From assembly GCA_039654915.1 (NCBI GenBank), contig CM077594.1:101694893-101758892 (forward strand): DNA of 64,000 nucleotides, in the 5' to 3' direction. Below are positions 1 through 33,084 of this stretch, piece after piece. Position 1 is the first letter of the stretch, and each line of letters opens with the position of its first letter. The translations under genes and the position numbers were made by a program. Source of the stretch: Aquilaria yunnanensis. Lineage: Eukaryota; Streptophyta; Magnoliopsida; Malvales; Thymelaeaceae. The notes under the pieces were generated by a model. The model was not told the DNA's origin and ran no database searches. It saw nothing but the letters and a program-made list of their open reading frames with translations.

Positions 1-831
1 GCCAGTTTGAGCCATTTGAAACATTAATTGAAATTTGAGGCCATAAAAAACCTTAGTGTGTATTCAGTCCCAATTTAAAATATTAATGATAAATTTGAGA
101 TTTTCACTTAGGAAAACAACTGCTATTTTCATTGATATCCACCCGTTACAACTATTGTAGTGTAGCAATTAGCAAGCTTCGATGAGGTCTACGGAGAACA
201 AAGCCTTTGAATGACTTCCACCTTTAACGCAGTTCAATATGAGAATCGGATGCCAAAGGTCTTATACAAAAAAAGGAAGAGGTTTTATAGGGCGATCAAG
301 AAGAGAAGTTAGTTTAGGGGCTAGTTAGGGCCAAACCCAAAAGTTTAGGGGTTACAGTCTGCCTCATGGAACTATGCTGACGTGCAACCGTTTCACTTCT
401 TCCACCGGGGTCTGAGCGTGCCGGTTAGTTCATTACTTCATCGCATTCCCTCAGTTTTATTTCTTCATAAATTATTCGATTCAATTTTTCCTCTACGCTG
501 CCAGTTTCCTCTGTATTGCTTCATTGCAGCTCATTGCCCGTGATGGGTCTTTGTTCCCGAAATTAAATACGAGAACAAAAATATTTCAGGTCAGGGACGA
601 GAAGAGCCCCAGCCAGTCAAATAAGGAAAAGTACGATGGCTGATCAGCTCCGTGATTTGGATCAATTAGAGATCTGAATTCGTATTCCGGTGTGTTTCTG
701 TTTGGATGCGTCATAATGATTGGATGGCTATCTGGGTATAATTAGGTTCAAGTATTTTTACCCTTTCTTGAATTGCAATGCACAGAGTTAGATCTTTGAT
801 TCTTTGAGTCGCTGATCAGAATTTCGGGAGC
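1..831 (+). other. Upstream region and 5' leader of the SAC9 gene
   Basis: No protein-coding gene is recognisable here. The stretch should hold the promoter and 5' untranslated leader of the phosphatase gene that starts at 832. Three short open frames lie ahead of the main start: ATG at 636 (13 codons, stop at 675), ATG at 705 (stop at 738) and ATG at 716 (stop at 743). Whether they are in the mature leader depends on the unknown transcription start and on a possible leader intron. No convincing TATA box was identified. Confidence 0.5.
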
Positions 832-19304
<18,473 letters not shown>

Positions 19305-19637
19305 GGGTAATATCATCACGCACGGGCACCACTGTTGCCAGTACGGGTACGGAAATCAATTTTGTCTGTGCTTGTGATTCGTCTCCTCAGTATTCTTTTG
19401 TTGTATAGTGATAAGATGATGTAGCATTGAATCACGAGGAATGTTAAATGTAGCAGAGTTTTGCATTGCTTGTAATGGTGTAAGTAATTGCGTTGATACA
19501 GACAGTTTCTAAGTGAGGAATCTCACTCAACGCACTGACTTTGAGAAGAAGACATTTTTGCAGAACAGCAAGAGAAGTAAACTCTCCATGAGCTTGTCTG
19601 TTTTGCATGTTATATACTTATTCGTAATACTTTTGTA

Positions 19638-19870
19638 CTCCCTCCGTCCTAAAAGTTTTGCTCAATTTATTTTTAGCAATTAATCTATAATTTTTTATTT
19701 TTAACATTTTAATATATAAATATAAAATCTTTGTATATGAATGATAATTTAAGATATGTAGTTTCTAAATATATTTTTTTTGATTTTTTTTAACAAACAA
19801 TAATATGAATAAAATTGAGTTAAAATATAACAAAAAGTTAAATGTATCAAAATTTATGAGACGGAGGGAG
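19638..19870. mobile_element. Stowaway MITE downstream of SAC9
   Basis: A classic 233-bp element. The left end CTCCCTCCGTCCTAAAAG and the right end ACGGAGGGAG are inverted, with TA at 19636-19637 and 19871-19872. The interior is AT-rich and non-coding. The left terminus is nearly identical to that of the larger element in SAC9 intron 3, so the two are probably from one family. It lies about 330 bp after the SAC9 stop codon and may overlap its 3' region. Confidence 0.85.
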
Positions 19871-19872
19871 TA

Positions 19873-20722
19873 TCATTGTATAATTGACGAGCAATGAAAA
19901 CAAAACAAGAAAGTAAATAGTTGCCAAGTAGAGGTGAAATATGAGTTTGATAAAATTGAAATCCAACATAAACTATTTCTATTGAGTTGGGTTGGCTAAA
20001 GGTTAAAAATGGTTCATATGTTTGGTTTCATTACTTACAGGCTAATTCTTTGGTTGCTTGCTTCTAGTTTCATACAGAGCTATACTTTTTCTTTCTTTTC
20101 TAGAAAGAATAAACTTTATTAATGAGTACACACAACCAAATAAACATTGCTACAAACAAAAACCAAAGAACTAGGCCACAATTAAAAAAGCCACACAGCA
20201 CTAATACGAAACCTTCAAAGGAAAAGATCATTGCGCACCCTGTTTTGCTAGAAAATCTGCTTGAGAAAAACCTTATCTAAGAATATGAAGCTACACTAAA
20301 AATATACTTAAATATATTATGAGATTTATGCTATTATATATTTATCCATGGTATTCCTTTATTTAAAAATTATAGTATGAGGGTGATTTTATCTTTTAAA
20401 CAGAATGCCTAATGCTTATTTTCTCTTTGTTGAACCAATGTGTTACTCTTCAAAATTGACTAATTATATGTGTGTTGAAAATTTGATTTAGTTATGAATT
20501 TTGTAAGTATCTCTTAATATGGTGAACTACAATGTGTTAAATTATTTTTAGTTTTTTAATTGTTATTTTAGATAGGATTTTATTAAATTTTGTAGTTGTT
20601 ATAAGTATGCATTTGAAATTAAAAAAAAAAACTGAGAATCAGAACGGGGATTTCAACGAGTAAAGGAAAATCCTACCTAGGCATTCCTGAAATTGAATTT
20701 CAGCCGTCCATCTGCTCTCCAA
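19873..20722. other. AT-rich spacer between SAC9 and RPL5
   Basis: No open frame with gene-like composition was found. There are poly-A and poly-T tracts (for example near 20622) and AT-rich DNA running into the RPL5 promoter. Confidence 0.6.
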
Positions 20723-20730
20723 TAGGGTTT
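20723..20730 (-). promoter_or_regulatory. Telo-box upstream of RPL5
   Basis: TAGGGTTT on the plus strand is AAACCCTA on the minus strand. This is the telo-box common in promoters of plant ribosomal-protein and translation genes. It lies 108 bp before the RPL5 start codon. Assignment rests on motif and position only. Confidence 0.6.
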
Positions 20731-20769
20731 AGCAATTCGGAGTTCATTCAAATCCTCGCTCCTTGGCTC

Positions 20770-20775
20770 GGCCCA
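20770..20775 (-). promoter_or_regulatory. Site II (TCP-type) element upstream of RPL5
   Basis: GGCCCA (TGGGCC in reverse) lies 47 bp after the telo-box and 61 bp before the start codon. Telo-box and site II elements together are the usual signature of growth-controlled plant ribosomal-protein genes and are bound by TCP factors. Confidence 0.6.
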
Positions 20776-20830
20776 TTTTCTGCGGCTTTCCCTGTCATCC
20801 CACTCCTCAGTCGCCGCGAAAGCTCCAGCA

Positions 20831-23393
<2,563 letters not shown>

Positions 23394-23886
23394 CGACAGC
23401 AACATTGAGCTCTAAATGAATTTTTGAAATTGTTTTGGTTTTTTCCTTTTTCTTTTTTCTTTCTTTGGTTTTAGCCAGAGTGCCCATAGCAACGAAATAT
23501 AGAATAGGTCTTCTACGATGGGGCGTAACTATGCCTTTAGATGCAATTTTGATTTCTGATCCAAATTTTTATGTAGTCCGCCATATGCACGATTTGGTGT
23601 TTTAATCCAGAATTGGTTCGTTTACTGGGCGTTTTTCCTTTTTCAGTACAATATAGCAAAAAAATCGAAGTAAAAGGGCATATGCTTAGCAGCTTAAGTA
23701 TCATTTCGGAGAAGGGTCCACGAAGACGATGCCTTATCCAGCCTCGGCCAATGGTTATCATTTTACAAACACTATCTTTCTTGACTCGCCATCCACATCT
23801 TTCTCTCTTGCCTTGACGGACTCTCTTACCCTCTTCCTGTTCCACCCTTAACCATTCCTTGCATCAACTGAAGAATAAGAGAAGCA

Positions 23887-24456
23887 ATGACTCAATCACT
23901 AGCCCCAGCTTCTACCGCCGTTGCATCGCTAGTTGCTGCGAAATGCCAGAAGAAAGATCATTCGTCGCGTTTGCATGGCTTGCAGATAATGCAGGTGCCC
24001 CAGCAAAAAATAAGTGAAGTCTTTGGTTATAAACTCACTCGCAGGTTTGTACTCATCCTACATCTTTGTGTTTACAATACAAGTTTGATCTTCCTCACGT
24101 GCCATCTGGTCGCCAAGTCTGATGGGTTGCTCATTCCCACTACAACTCATCCTCGGCGGCTGCAAAGATCATGAAAAACTTGTTAATAATAGGCTTGTTC
24201 TTCTGAGCCTTAATGCAGAGCTGTGGCCTGGAGCTTGCCAGGAGCGGTGCTAGGGTTGAGCACCAGTGAGTGGAGTGCGAATGCCGCAGCTAGGAGGCCA
24301 CCGCCACCTCCACCTCCACCAGAGGAGAAGAAGGACCCGAATTTGGGCGGCGTGCAGGCGAAAGTGCTGGCTAGCAAGAAGAGGAAGGAAGCCATGAAAC
24401 AAAGCATGGCCAAGCTGAGAGAGAAAGGGAAAGCCATTAATGAACCACCTAGCTAG
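23887..24456 (+). CDS. Small probable plastid/thylakoid protein, function unknown
   Basis: Two exons, 23887-24044 and 24219-24456, join in phase (AG then A gives Arg) to 131 aa. The N-terminus is rich in Ser, Ala and Thr with few acidic residues, like a transit peptide. Residues 52-53 are Arg-Arg, followed by an uncharged, mostly hydrophobic stretch to about 69 and then SANAA near 72-76. This arrangement resembles a twin-arginine lumenal targeting signal. A run of eight prolines (80-87) follows, then a basic, Lys/Glu-rich helical tail (EEKKDPNLGGVQAKVLASKK). I cannot name the family with certainty. Small thylakoid proteins loosely annotated as photosystem subunits are one possibility. Its GC-rich second exon and clean splice sites favour a real gene. 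Function is unassigned. Confidence 0.6.
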
Positions 24457-25592
24457 CCTAGCTAATTTCCTACCTTTTTTGTTTTCCAAATCATATATTC
24501 AGCATTGTCTCCCATTTACGAGTCTGTTCATGTTCATGACTTGGCTGAGCGGGAATGGGAAACTATGCTGCCACTGGGACCTGTTTTTGCACCACATCTG
24601 TTTTTCTTAGTCTCTTCTCTTTAACCTTTATATGGATTTGGTGGCATGGAATAAACCACAGATGTGTAATGGTTAAACAAACTGTGTAAATTTATATAAA
24701 TTGAATAACATTTGACCGGCGATTTGTAACACTTATTTATTCGCATATTGTTAATATATAATCTTTCTTTTTAATGTGAGACTCTTAACTTATCCAATAC
24801 ATTTAATAAAAAAAAGATCATTAAAAAAACATCTCTTAAAAATTAAAGGATGGTAACATATGTCATAAACAACTCTGAATCATGTACCCCGAGAAATGCC
24901 TCCCGCAAAAATCATCTATTAACCTACTTCCTCCCTTTTTAATTCTTTTTCTTTTTAACTAGAAAAAAAATAGAAAAGAAAACTATTGCTTACATGTTTT
25001 GTTTCTCATTAATTTTCAAAAGGGCTTGATTATCCATCACGAGTCATTACAGATTCACAATACAATTTTCCCTTAAAAAAATATGTTCTTTTTTTTTAAC
25101 TTTTGAAAATGTCATATGAACAAATAAACCTCTACTCTAACACAAAAGGAGTCTGCTCTTTAAAATTGTTTATGACAGTTAATGAACTTGAGTAAGGTAT
25201 TGAATTTTTATTTAATAGACCTATGACCCGTTGGTTAACCTGTAGTCAATCTAACCTAGAGGCACCAAAAATTTTGGAATTATTTATAATCTAGGAGAAG
25301 TCACAACTTTCAGTAATTGTGAGATCGATATTAGGATGTTTGAAATGTAATCGATTTTTGTTTTAAGATTAAAATTTAAAATGTTTTCAAAAACTTTTTT
25401 TTCACGGGAAAAAAAGTTCTGAAATGGATCTACTATCAGTTTGTGATGTTAAAAATGTTTTGAATTTTTGCTGCCACTCCGGGCCCGACCTTTCGGGCCG
25501 GAGAGATCTGTTGGTAATTAAGATATGGGTTCGGTCCGTTAGCTGTAAAGTGTAACGTAAGCTGCCGAAGCACTGTCGGCTTCGATCGACTG
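24457..25592. other. AT-rich intergenic stretch before the HAD gene
   Basis: No gene or transposon termini seen. The last 100 bp turn GC-rich (GGGCCCGACC and GGGCCGGAGAG words near 25481-25505) and probably form the promoter and leader of the hydrolase. Confidence 0.55.
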
Positions 25593-28500
25593 ATGGCGAA
25601 ATGCTCCGTCGCCGTCGTCCCGTCCGGCGAGGCTCATTTCCAGGTTTGCCAAGGCCTTCAACAACTAGCTGAAACGCGTCGCTTTAAGGTGGCCATTAAA
25701 TTTGAGCTATTAATTTTCAAAATATCAGTATTTATGTTTTGTTTCTGACGCTCAATTATTGTCGTATTAGTTCCTTCTCGTAATTCTGTTTGCGTGGCTA
25801 GATAAATAATTGCAGGCAGAAAAAGATTTCTTGTGTAGCTTTTTATCTGAGAATTCTTAACATTGCAACTTTTTTAGACTGTGAACTGTAGATGACAAAT
25901 AAGAAATCTCCCTAACTCGAGCAATAATGAATGTTATGGATTCAAGCATTACGGATTCTAAAGCTCTGGTTTTTATTAAATGATCATGAGAGGAAGAATC
26001 GGTTTGTCCACATTTTTAGAAGTTAGGATGTGTTTGTTTTCTCTGAATTATGGTATGCAGTAAAAGAGTTTTCTAAGTTGTGGGCTGGGACCATGTTGTC
26101 TGTTCATCCTGAAGTGGGCAATCGTTTTTAGAAAATCCCATTTTGCTTCTGTTTGTATTACTTTGGAATGTGCTTTGTTGCGGTAATTCGTTGATGTGGT
26201 TGCAGGCTTGGTTCTTGGATCAATTTGGCGTTCTTCATGATGGGAAACAGCCTTATCCTGGAGCAATCTCAACATGTATGTTTTCATAAGTGAGTTTGTG
26301 TGTGTGCGTGTGCTTGTGTGCCTGAATGCATTGGGGGACACATGTATAAGCTAGTTTATAAAACCCTGAGTACAAAAGTGGCCAAGGACGACAGGGAACT
26401 CAAAAGTACAAAAAAGCAACTTGATTAACTTGTGGATTAGAGCAGGTGCAACTAATAGTTCTATTTTTGGTGATCCCTTCCTACCTTCATGCATGAATCA
26501 GACAACAGAAGTAGAGTTTTTGGTCTTTGCTTGCTAGTTGTCCCTATTTTCAAGTTAATGGGAATGGTAGTTCTTAATTTATTAGAAAATAAATGACCAA
26601 CAGTGGAAAAGTTGGCCATGAATGGTGCAAAGATGGTCATTATAAGTAATTCTTCAAGAAGGGCATCGACAACAATAGAGAAGATGAAGAACCTAGGATT
26701 TGATCCCTCTCTCTTTGCTGGAGCCATCACAAGTGGAGAATTAACACATCAAAAATTGCGAAGGTTGCCTTTTTATCTTTTCCTTTCTTCAATCTGTGGA
26801 AGATACTTGACTGAAACTGCCATATTTTCGTGATGTCCTGCTGATTAACTGGCCTATCAAACTAATTATTTATCTGCTCAGCAACAGGAAATATGGCGCT
26901 GCAGCATAATATATACAGCATCTAGGGGCATATCTTTCAAATTATTGAACATGTACATTAATCCTTCTATAGATTTTTTTTTGTCTGAAGGTTCACATTA
27001 TTTTGTTATATTCACGGTTGAAATAGGAGTCCTTCTTGTTTACAAAGTCTAAGTTTCTTTAATCATTGCAACATTTGATTTTTTCTGGAATGGTACTGAG
27101 GTTTATAACATTTCCTTCTTTTTCTTCTCATTCAATTTTTAACTAACACCTCAAGAATTATTTTCTGAAATTTCAAATATTTAGGAGAAATGATGTCTGG
27201 TTTTCTGCACTTGGAAGGTCTTGCATACATATGACCTGGGGTGATAGAGGTTCAATATCTCTTGAGGTATGGTAGTCGGTTGTCTCAGTGCTACCTGGAC
27301 CTATTATTTTTTCATATATCAATCACATCAATGCCTCTGAGAACGGCTCTAGCTAACATATTTCTCTACATCAGTCAGTTGATTGATGATCCAATGTTGC
27401 AACAATTTTATGCATGATTGGCTTTGGCAGTTATAGCATGATAGTTATCTAAATGAAATTGTGAACGCTTTGTTAAGTTTAAAACCTAGTTCTAGCATTT
27501 TTTTTTCATTTGTATTACAGCTAGCTTTATTAAACTTGTTCCACCTCTTTCGGAATTTTATTTGTTCTGACAATTAAGAGTAACACATTCTTGCTTTTTA
27601 ATATTTCTGCAGGGTTTGGGATTACAAGTTGTAGAAAATGTTGAAGAAGCTGAGTTCATTCTGGCACACGGTACTGAAGCATTAGGCCTGCCTTTTGGGG
27701 AAGTACGTCCTGTGGATCTTGAAGACCTTGAGAAAATACTGGAGCATTGTGCTATTCTAAAGATCCCCATGGTGGTTGCTAACCCAGACTTTGTTACTGT
27801 TGAGGCTAGAGCTTTACGTGTCATGCCTGGTATTTCTTTTTCCTTTTCTCTCTGGCTGCATCTTGAGAAGACAGCTTCTCTTTAAATAATGAAATCCACA
27901 GGTTCCTCATTAAAAATCAAATCTGGACACCAACTCCTTTGTTGTCCTCTTGATCTTGTATGGCCATCCATCCATGCACAAAAACTGTGGTGAATGTCCT
28001 CCATTTCCCCCAACTTGCTTTGGTCCTAGTAGGCCTCAATCTTTTGACAGTGAAGCACATAATACTCCCCACATCTGAAAAAGAATGACACTTTTCATGT
28101 TTTCAAAAATTTAAGCATGTTCTGCAACATTCTCCTTCTATTGTGGGTTCCCTTCCACTCCCTTATATCCCATGTTCATGCATGATGAATGGTTATGAAT
28201 GGTTATGGTCTTGGCAGGGTAAAGTTGGAAAACCATATGTTGCATGCATGTTGGTGCCATTCAGTTTGGGACACAATTCTAAAATTCATCATTTTTAGGG
28301 GTCAGGGATGCGATGTCTAAGTTGTTGGAATATGTTCCCCTTCAAAACATTTTAGGCGTTGGGTTTACTGCTTTTGCATTATTCTAAATGCTATGGTGTT
28401 GCATCATGCATGGTCTGGATTTGGAAATGTGTATTTCTGAAGAAAACTTTTCAAACCTATTTTACTTTAGGTACATTGGCAGCCAAATATGAAAAGCTTG

Positions 28501-29754
28501 GTGGTGAAGTCAAATGGATGGGCAAACCTGATAAGGTGATTCACTTACCATGTTATTGTTTTTTTGTTAGCCCTCTTAACAGAATGATGCTCCCGATACA
28601 TAAAATGTGTTGCTAAAGTACCACAAGTATTAATTTTCCTGTTGCAATTTGAAATGCAATTAAGATGGAGACAAACCAATATGTGTAAGTTGTGAACCCA
28701 TGATTCTGAGTTTTATGTATGCTTGGCATTCTTCTTCATTTTAGATCTCCTTTTTATGCCCTTAACGTTTGTGCGTATATTCTGATGCCTCTTCTGAAAG
28801 TTGTATTTAAATTTTTATTTAGGAGCTTCCTTGTACGCTTGTCCCCCTCCTATTGTTTAAACAACATGAAACCTTTTGACCAATTCTTTGCCTAATCTAA
28901 TTGGAGGATAAGATCTAGCAACTTCAATCACATCTTCCCATGTACTTACCTTTGTCTTCCCTCTCACACCTTGCTTGGACTTCATCCTGCCAAAAGCCTT
29001 TTGAAATCCGAAGTTCTTAACTCCTTGGACTAAATTGCGTTTCAAAACTTCTGAAACCTTCTTCAGCTTGTTAGTTAGTATTAGTTCCACATAGATATTT
29101 CCAGGGTCTTCCTCTGCATTTATAGTGGGGAAGTCTCTCAACTCCCTCAATATCAATTGGTTTTGAGTTGGATGCCTTATTGGTTGTTAACAGTATGGCC
29201 TGAGATTGACTAGATGAGCAGCGCCATGAGCTTAAGATTAGGCGGGACTAAAAGTCAAGTAACACTTAATCAGAAAATTGAGCAAAGAGGGAAATACATG
29301 AGAATGAAAAATAAACCCAGCTTTATGACAAAAACTGGGCAAAGCTTGGTAAGAACTCTGTAATCAAGTGACTAGCTTTGTTTGTTGAACCGTGGATCCT
29401 TGACTACAATCACTAAGCTTCAACAACTAGAGAAAACTTGAGTTTTTGGGTTGCTTTCCTTCTGTGTCTATTATCTACTAACTGAGATAATTTCATCAGA
29501 TAATATATGAATCGGCCATGGCCATGCTTGGTGTGAGTGCTTCTGATTCCATTGCTGTTGGTGATTCGCTTCACCATGACATTAAAGGTGCAAACATGGC
29601 TGGAATTCAATCGGCATTTATCACTGGAGGCATTCATGCTACTGAACTTGGACTCAGCAGCTTTGGTCAAGTTGCAGATCTGTCTTCTGTGCAGGCCCTT
29701 GCAGCCAAATATGATGCACTTCCTACATATGTTTTACCAGCATTTGCATGGTAG
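25593..29754 (+). CDS. HAD-superfamily class IIA hydrolase (TIGR01459-like)
   Basis: Seven exons: 25593-25688, 26206-26275, 26604-26763, 27185-27266, 27613-27829, 28471-28535 and 29500-29754. The joined frame is 945 nt, 314 aa. All four HAD motifs are visible. Motif I is FLDQFGVLHDG with nucleophile Asp37, motif II is ISNSSRR (Ser70), motif III Lys227 lies in WMGKPDK, and motif IV is VGDSLHHDIKGA (Asp252 and Asp257). The second motif I aspartate, normally the general acid/base, is Phe39. The class IIA cap lies between motifs II and III (ALGRSCIHMTWGDRG to VMPG). The family is usually annotated as a phosphatase-like hydrolase; its substrate is unknown to me. The start was chosen because a short N-terminal exon splices in phase to AWFLDQFG. 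The gene appears intact. Confidence 0.9.
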
Positions 29755-32700
29755 AATGAACTGTTTCTTCCTCTTTTGTTTTGGCCACTTTTTGTTATCT
29801 TGGCCTCTTCTTTTGATTCCTTCTGTCAAACCAGAATCCACTCCATGTTCTGGAAGTGCAAATAAAATAAGTTAAGCTTTACCCTTTGCTCATTGCCATT
29901 CCTTAATAGCAATAACAATAGTAATAAAATTGGAAGAGGATATATAAAATTGTCATTTTTTTTTTAGATAAAACGAAAGATGCATATTATTGTTAGTATG
30001 TTAAATTAACGAAATCTAAAGAAGGTTGGCTAACGAGAACTTGGTTTTGGGAAAGGGGTAGCATAATAGTCCATTCTTAGCCCTCCAAATCAACGTGCTC
30101 CTACTTCATAAGTTTTTCCTCTAATAGGTATAATAACATATCATTTTTCCTTAATATAGGTACTTTTGATCTTATTTTCCTAAAAGGTGCTTAATGGGGA
30201 AAATTAGTTAACAAGTTAAAGAAAAAAAAAGCACTAGGTTTTTCTAATCTTTGTGTTATTATCTTATAAAATTTTATTAGATTAAAAGCTAGTATTATGT
30301 AATGTCAGTAAACATAAACTATGTTCTTTAAAAAATGAATTTTTATAAATATTTTTTTGTTCATTTTCCTAACAAAAAATTAAAAAGGATTCGTTACTTT
30401 TTTTTGAAATAATTTAAAGATTAGCATTTGAATGATATAGAATTTTAGAGTTGAAAGAAAAATAATTGATCAATTAATCAATTAACTAAGCCTTAATCTC
30501 ATCTAGTTAGGGTTGGTTACATGAATCTTGTATTTATAATTAGCTCGGTTGGTAGTAAAATATTCTAATAATCTTAGCACAGATAGGATCTTTTTGTACT
30601 AAATATTCCAAGTAATTATCTCTTATCACCTTTGCTACCCCCACCAACATCTATCCCATCACTTCCAAACATTGTCCCATGTACTGGTCTTCTTGGAATA
30701 TGACCAAATCGTATAATGCAGCCTCCCTGATTTTAAGCACATTTAAAATGAACTATTTGCTACAATGTTTTGAAATGAAGGTCTTAGTACATTGTCAATG
30801 AATTATCGATTACGTAAATGATAGTTAAGGGAAATGAGAGGCTTATATCCTTACTGTGGCGTTTATGGTGGCTCGGTTTGACATGCTCATAATATTCATG
30901 TACCAGATGGGGCAAAATGTTAATTATGACATTCTAAAAATAAAATAAAATAAAATACCTCACATGCTCAATCCTTCCCCTTAGTTCTTTGTTGATGTTG
31001 GAAAAAGATGAACAATGGCAGGTTCAGACTAAGATTTTTTGAATTGGGATGATAAAGTTGTATCGCTATTAGTTGAGAGTTTGGATTATCAATGATAATA
31101 TTTAATTTAAGTTGGAAACCACTACTTCTCATTTTCTGTAACGTATCTTGTTCCCAATGAAATTACAATGAGGTTATCGTGTGACTGCCGCATAAGGTAC
31201 TTGATGGCGAAGATGAAGCCATAGATCAAGGTTTGAGATCGTGGGATGACCGTGAAAGAGTGGATCAAGCTTGGAAGCCAGTAGGTGGTGAGGAAAGAAA
31301 AGAGGCAGTAGAAGATGAAGAAGCTCTGTTTTGTGGACAAATGATATAAACAACCCCAAAATTGTCTCACAGTTACAATATTACCATAAGATTTGGAAAA
31401 CTACTTTTTTTCCCTTTAGGTTGGAATATTCAAATTGTATTTATATAGGATTTCTCATCTTTGTACTAACATAAATACAAACGTGTTCTTGCTCATATTT
31501 TTACATATTTAAAACTACTGGTACATACAGATCACCTTATTTGTACATTAAGATTTATATCAACTATGTTATTCAAAAAAATTGAATTTGTATTCACTAG
31601 AATAAATATATATACAAATGAAGAGTTTGATAAGTATAAATCACATCAAATATGTGTATAAGTGATATCATGAAAATACCTATTGCTAGATGAATTGAAT
31701 ATATGAATTGAATTAAAATAAAAGATAAAATAAAAGTGAAAATTTTAGTATCAAAGTATAACATTTACAAATATATAAGAGCAATAGTATAAACATGTAA
31801 TCACATATGTACAATAAAATAAACTCAATTGTGTAAATAATTGAAGGAATGAGCTCATACATACAATTTGATAATATTAATAAGAGTATTATGATCTCAT
31901 TTATACATATATTTCACACAATTTGTATATATTTTCACATTCTTTATGCAAATGTCTTACATGATTGATACATATCTCTAGTATTATTTGTACATTGAGT
32001 TTATACATATTTATCCTTAGATTTATACATATAATTATTATATTAATATTAATTAAAATTTTTATTTTGTTTTATTTAAAAAAATATATAAATTTATGCA
32101 ACTATAAATAATATGTTCAAATAAATATAAGTTTATGTACATATAAGAAAAATATATGGATAATGAAATAATACATATGAAAATATATATAACATGATTT
32201 GTACATATCCATCATCTTCTATGTACATCAAATTGATACATAGTTGTCATTCAAATTATACGTACATATTTTTGTAGGAAAAGAGATTTAACCCGTTTAA
32301 ACATATTTTTAGGATAAATGGTTGAACTTGTACATACAATTGAATATATCAGTAACAAATCTATTATCTCGTTTATATATATATGTCTTATACGATTTGT
32401 ACATATATCTCACAATTTTTATGAATCAATTTTATATATATCTATTATTTGATTTGTACATATCTTTAATTTTGGCATAGAGTGGGACTTGAAGTATTCA
32501 TCTCTATTTTGAGTTAGTATTATTGGAACACACACACCTAAAGGGTAAGGTATGATACATATTAGACTTATCCTTTAGGACCCTTATAACCCCCATAAAT
32601 GGACACATTTTATGAGGAAAATGATAAATTTTAAATGATAACCTTCAATTTTTTCCATCTATAAGGATTATGATTTGTAAGTACCCTTACTAAAGAAAAT

Positions 32701-33084
32701 TAAAAAAAGTCATAATTATATGATAATCAAAGCGATTGTAATCTAATTTCCTTCAAAATGGTATATTCAGTTATCTAAGAAAGGATGGTAAATTATTATT
32801 ATTATTGACTAGAATGAGTATTGTAAGTAGGAATATTAGAAAAAGAAACAATCACACCTAGCTTTCCTTCAACTCAAAATTCACCTTTTACATGCAAAGT
32901 TTTTTTTTTATTTTATGGGTAGCGCACAATATATATAAGCATATTCATAATATTGATGTTATCTACATTTTAGTGTTAACAACATCTAAAAATGTATACA
33001 GACTAGACTAGTGCACATCATGCCACTCTCCTTTACACGACCTAGGGCTAAGAGTGCACCGGCGGTTAAAGCCAACTCGGTATA
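29755..33084. other. AT-rich gene-free spacer with degenerate TTTGTACATA-like repeats
   Basis: No gene was found. From about 31430 to 32470 the sequence repeatedly uses words such as TTTGTACAT, TTATACATAT and ACATATATC. These recur irregularly without a fixed period, so this looks like a decayed low-complexity or transposon-derived tract. Short open frames near 31122-31370 on the minus strand do not resemble a protein I know. Confidence 0.5.
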
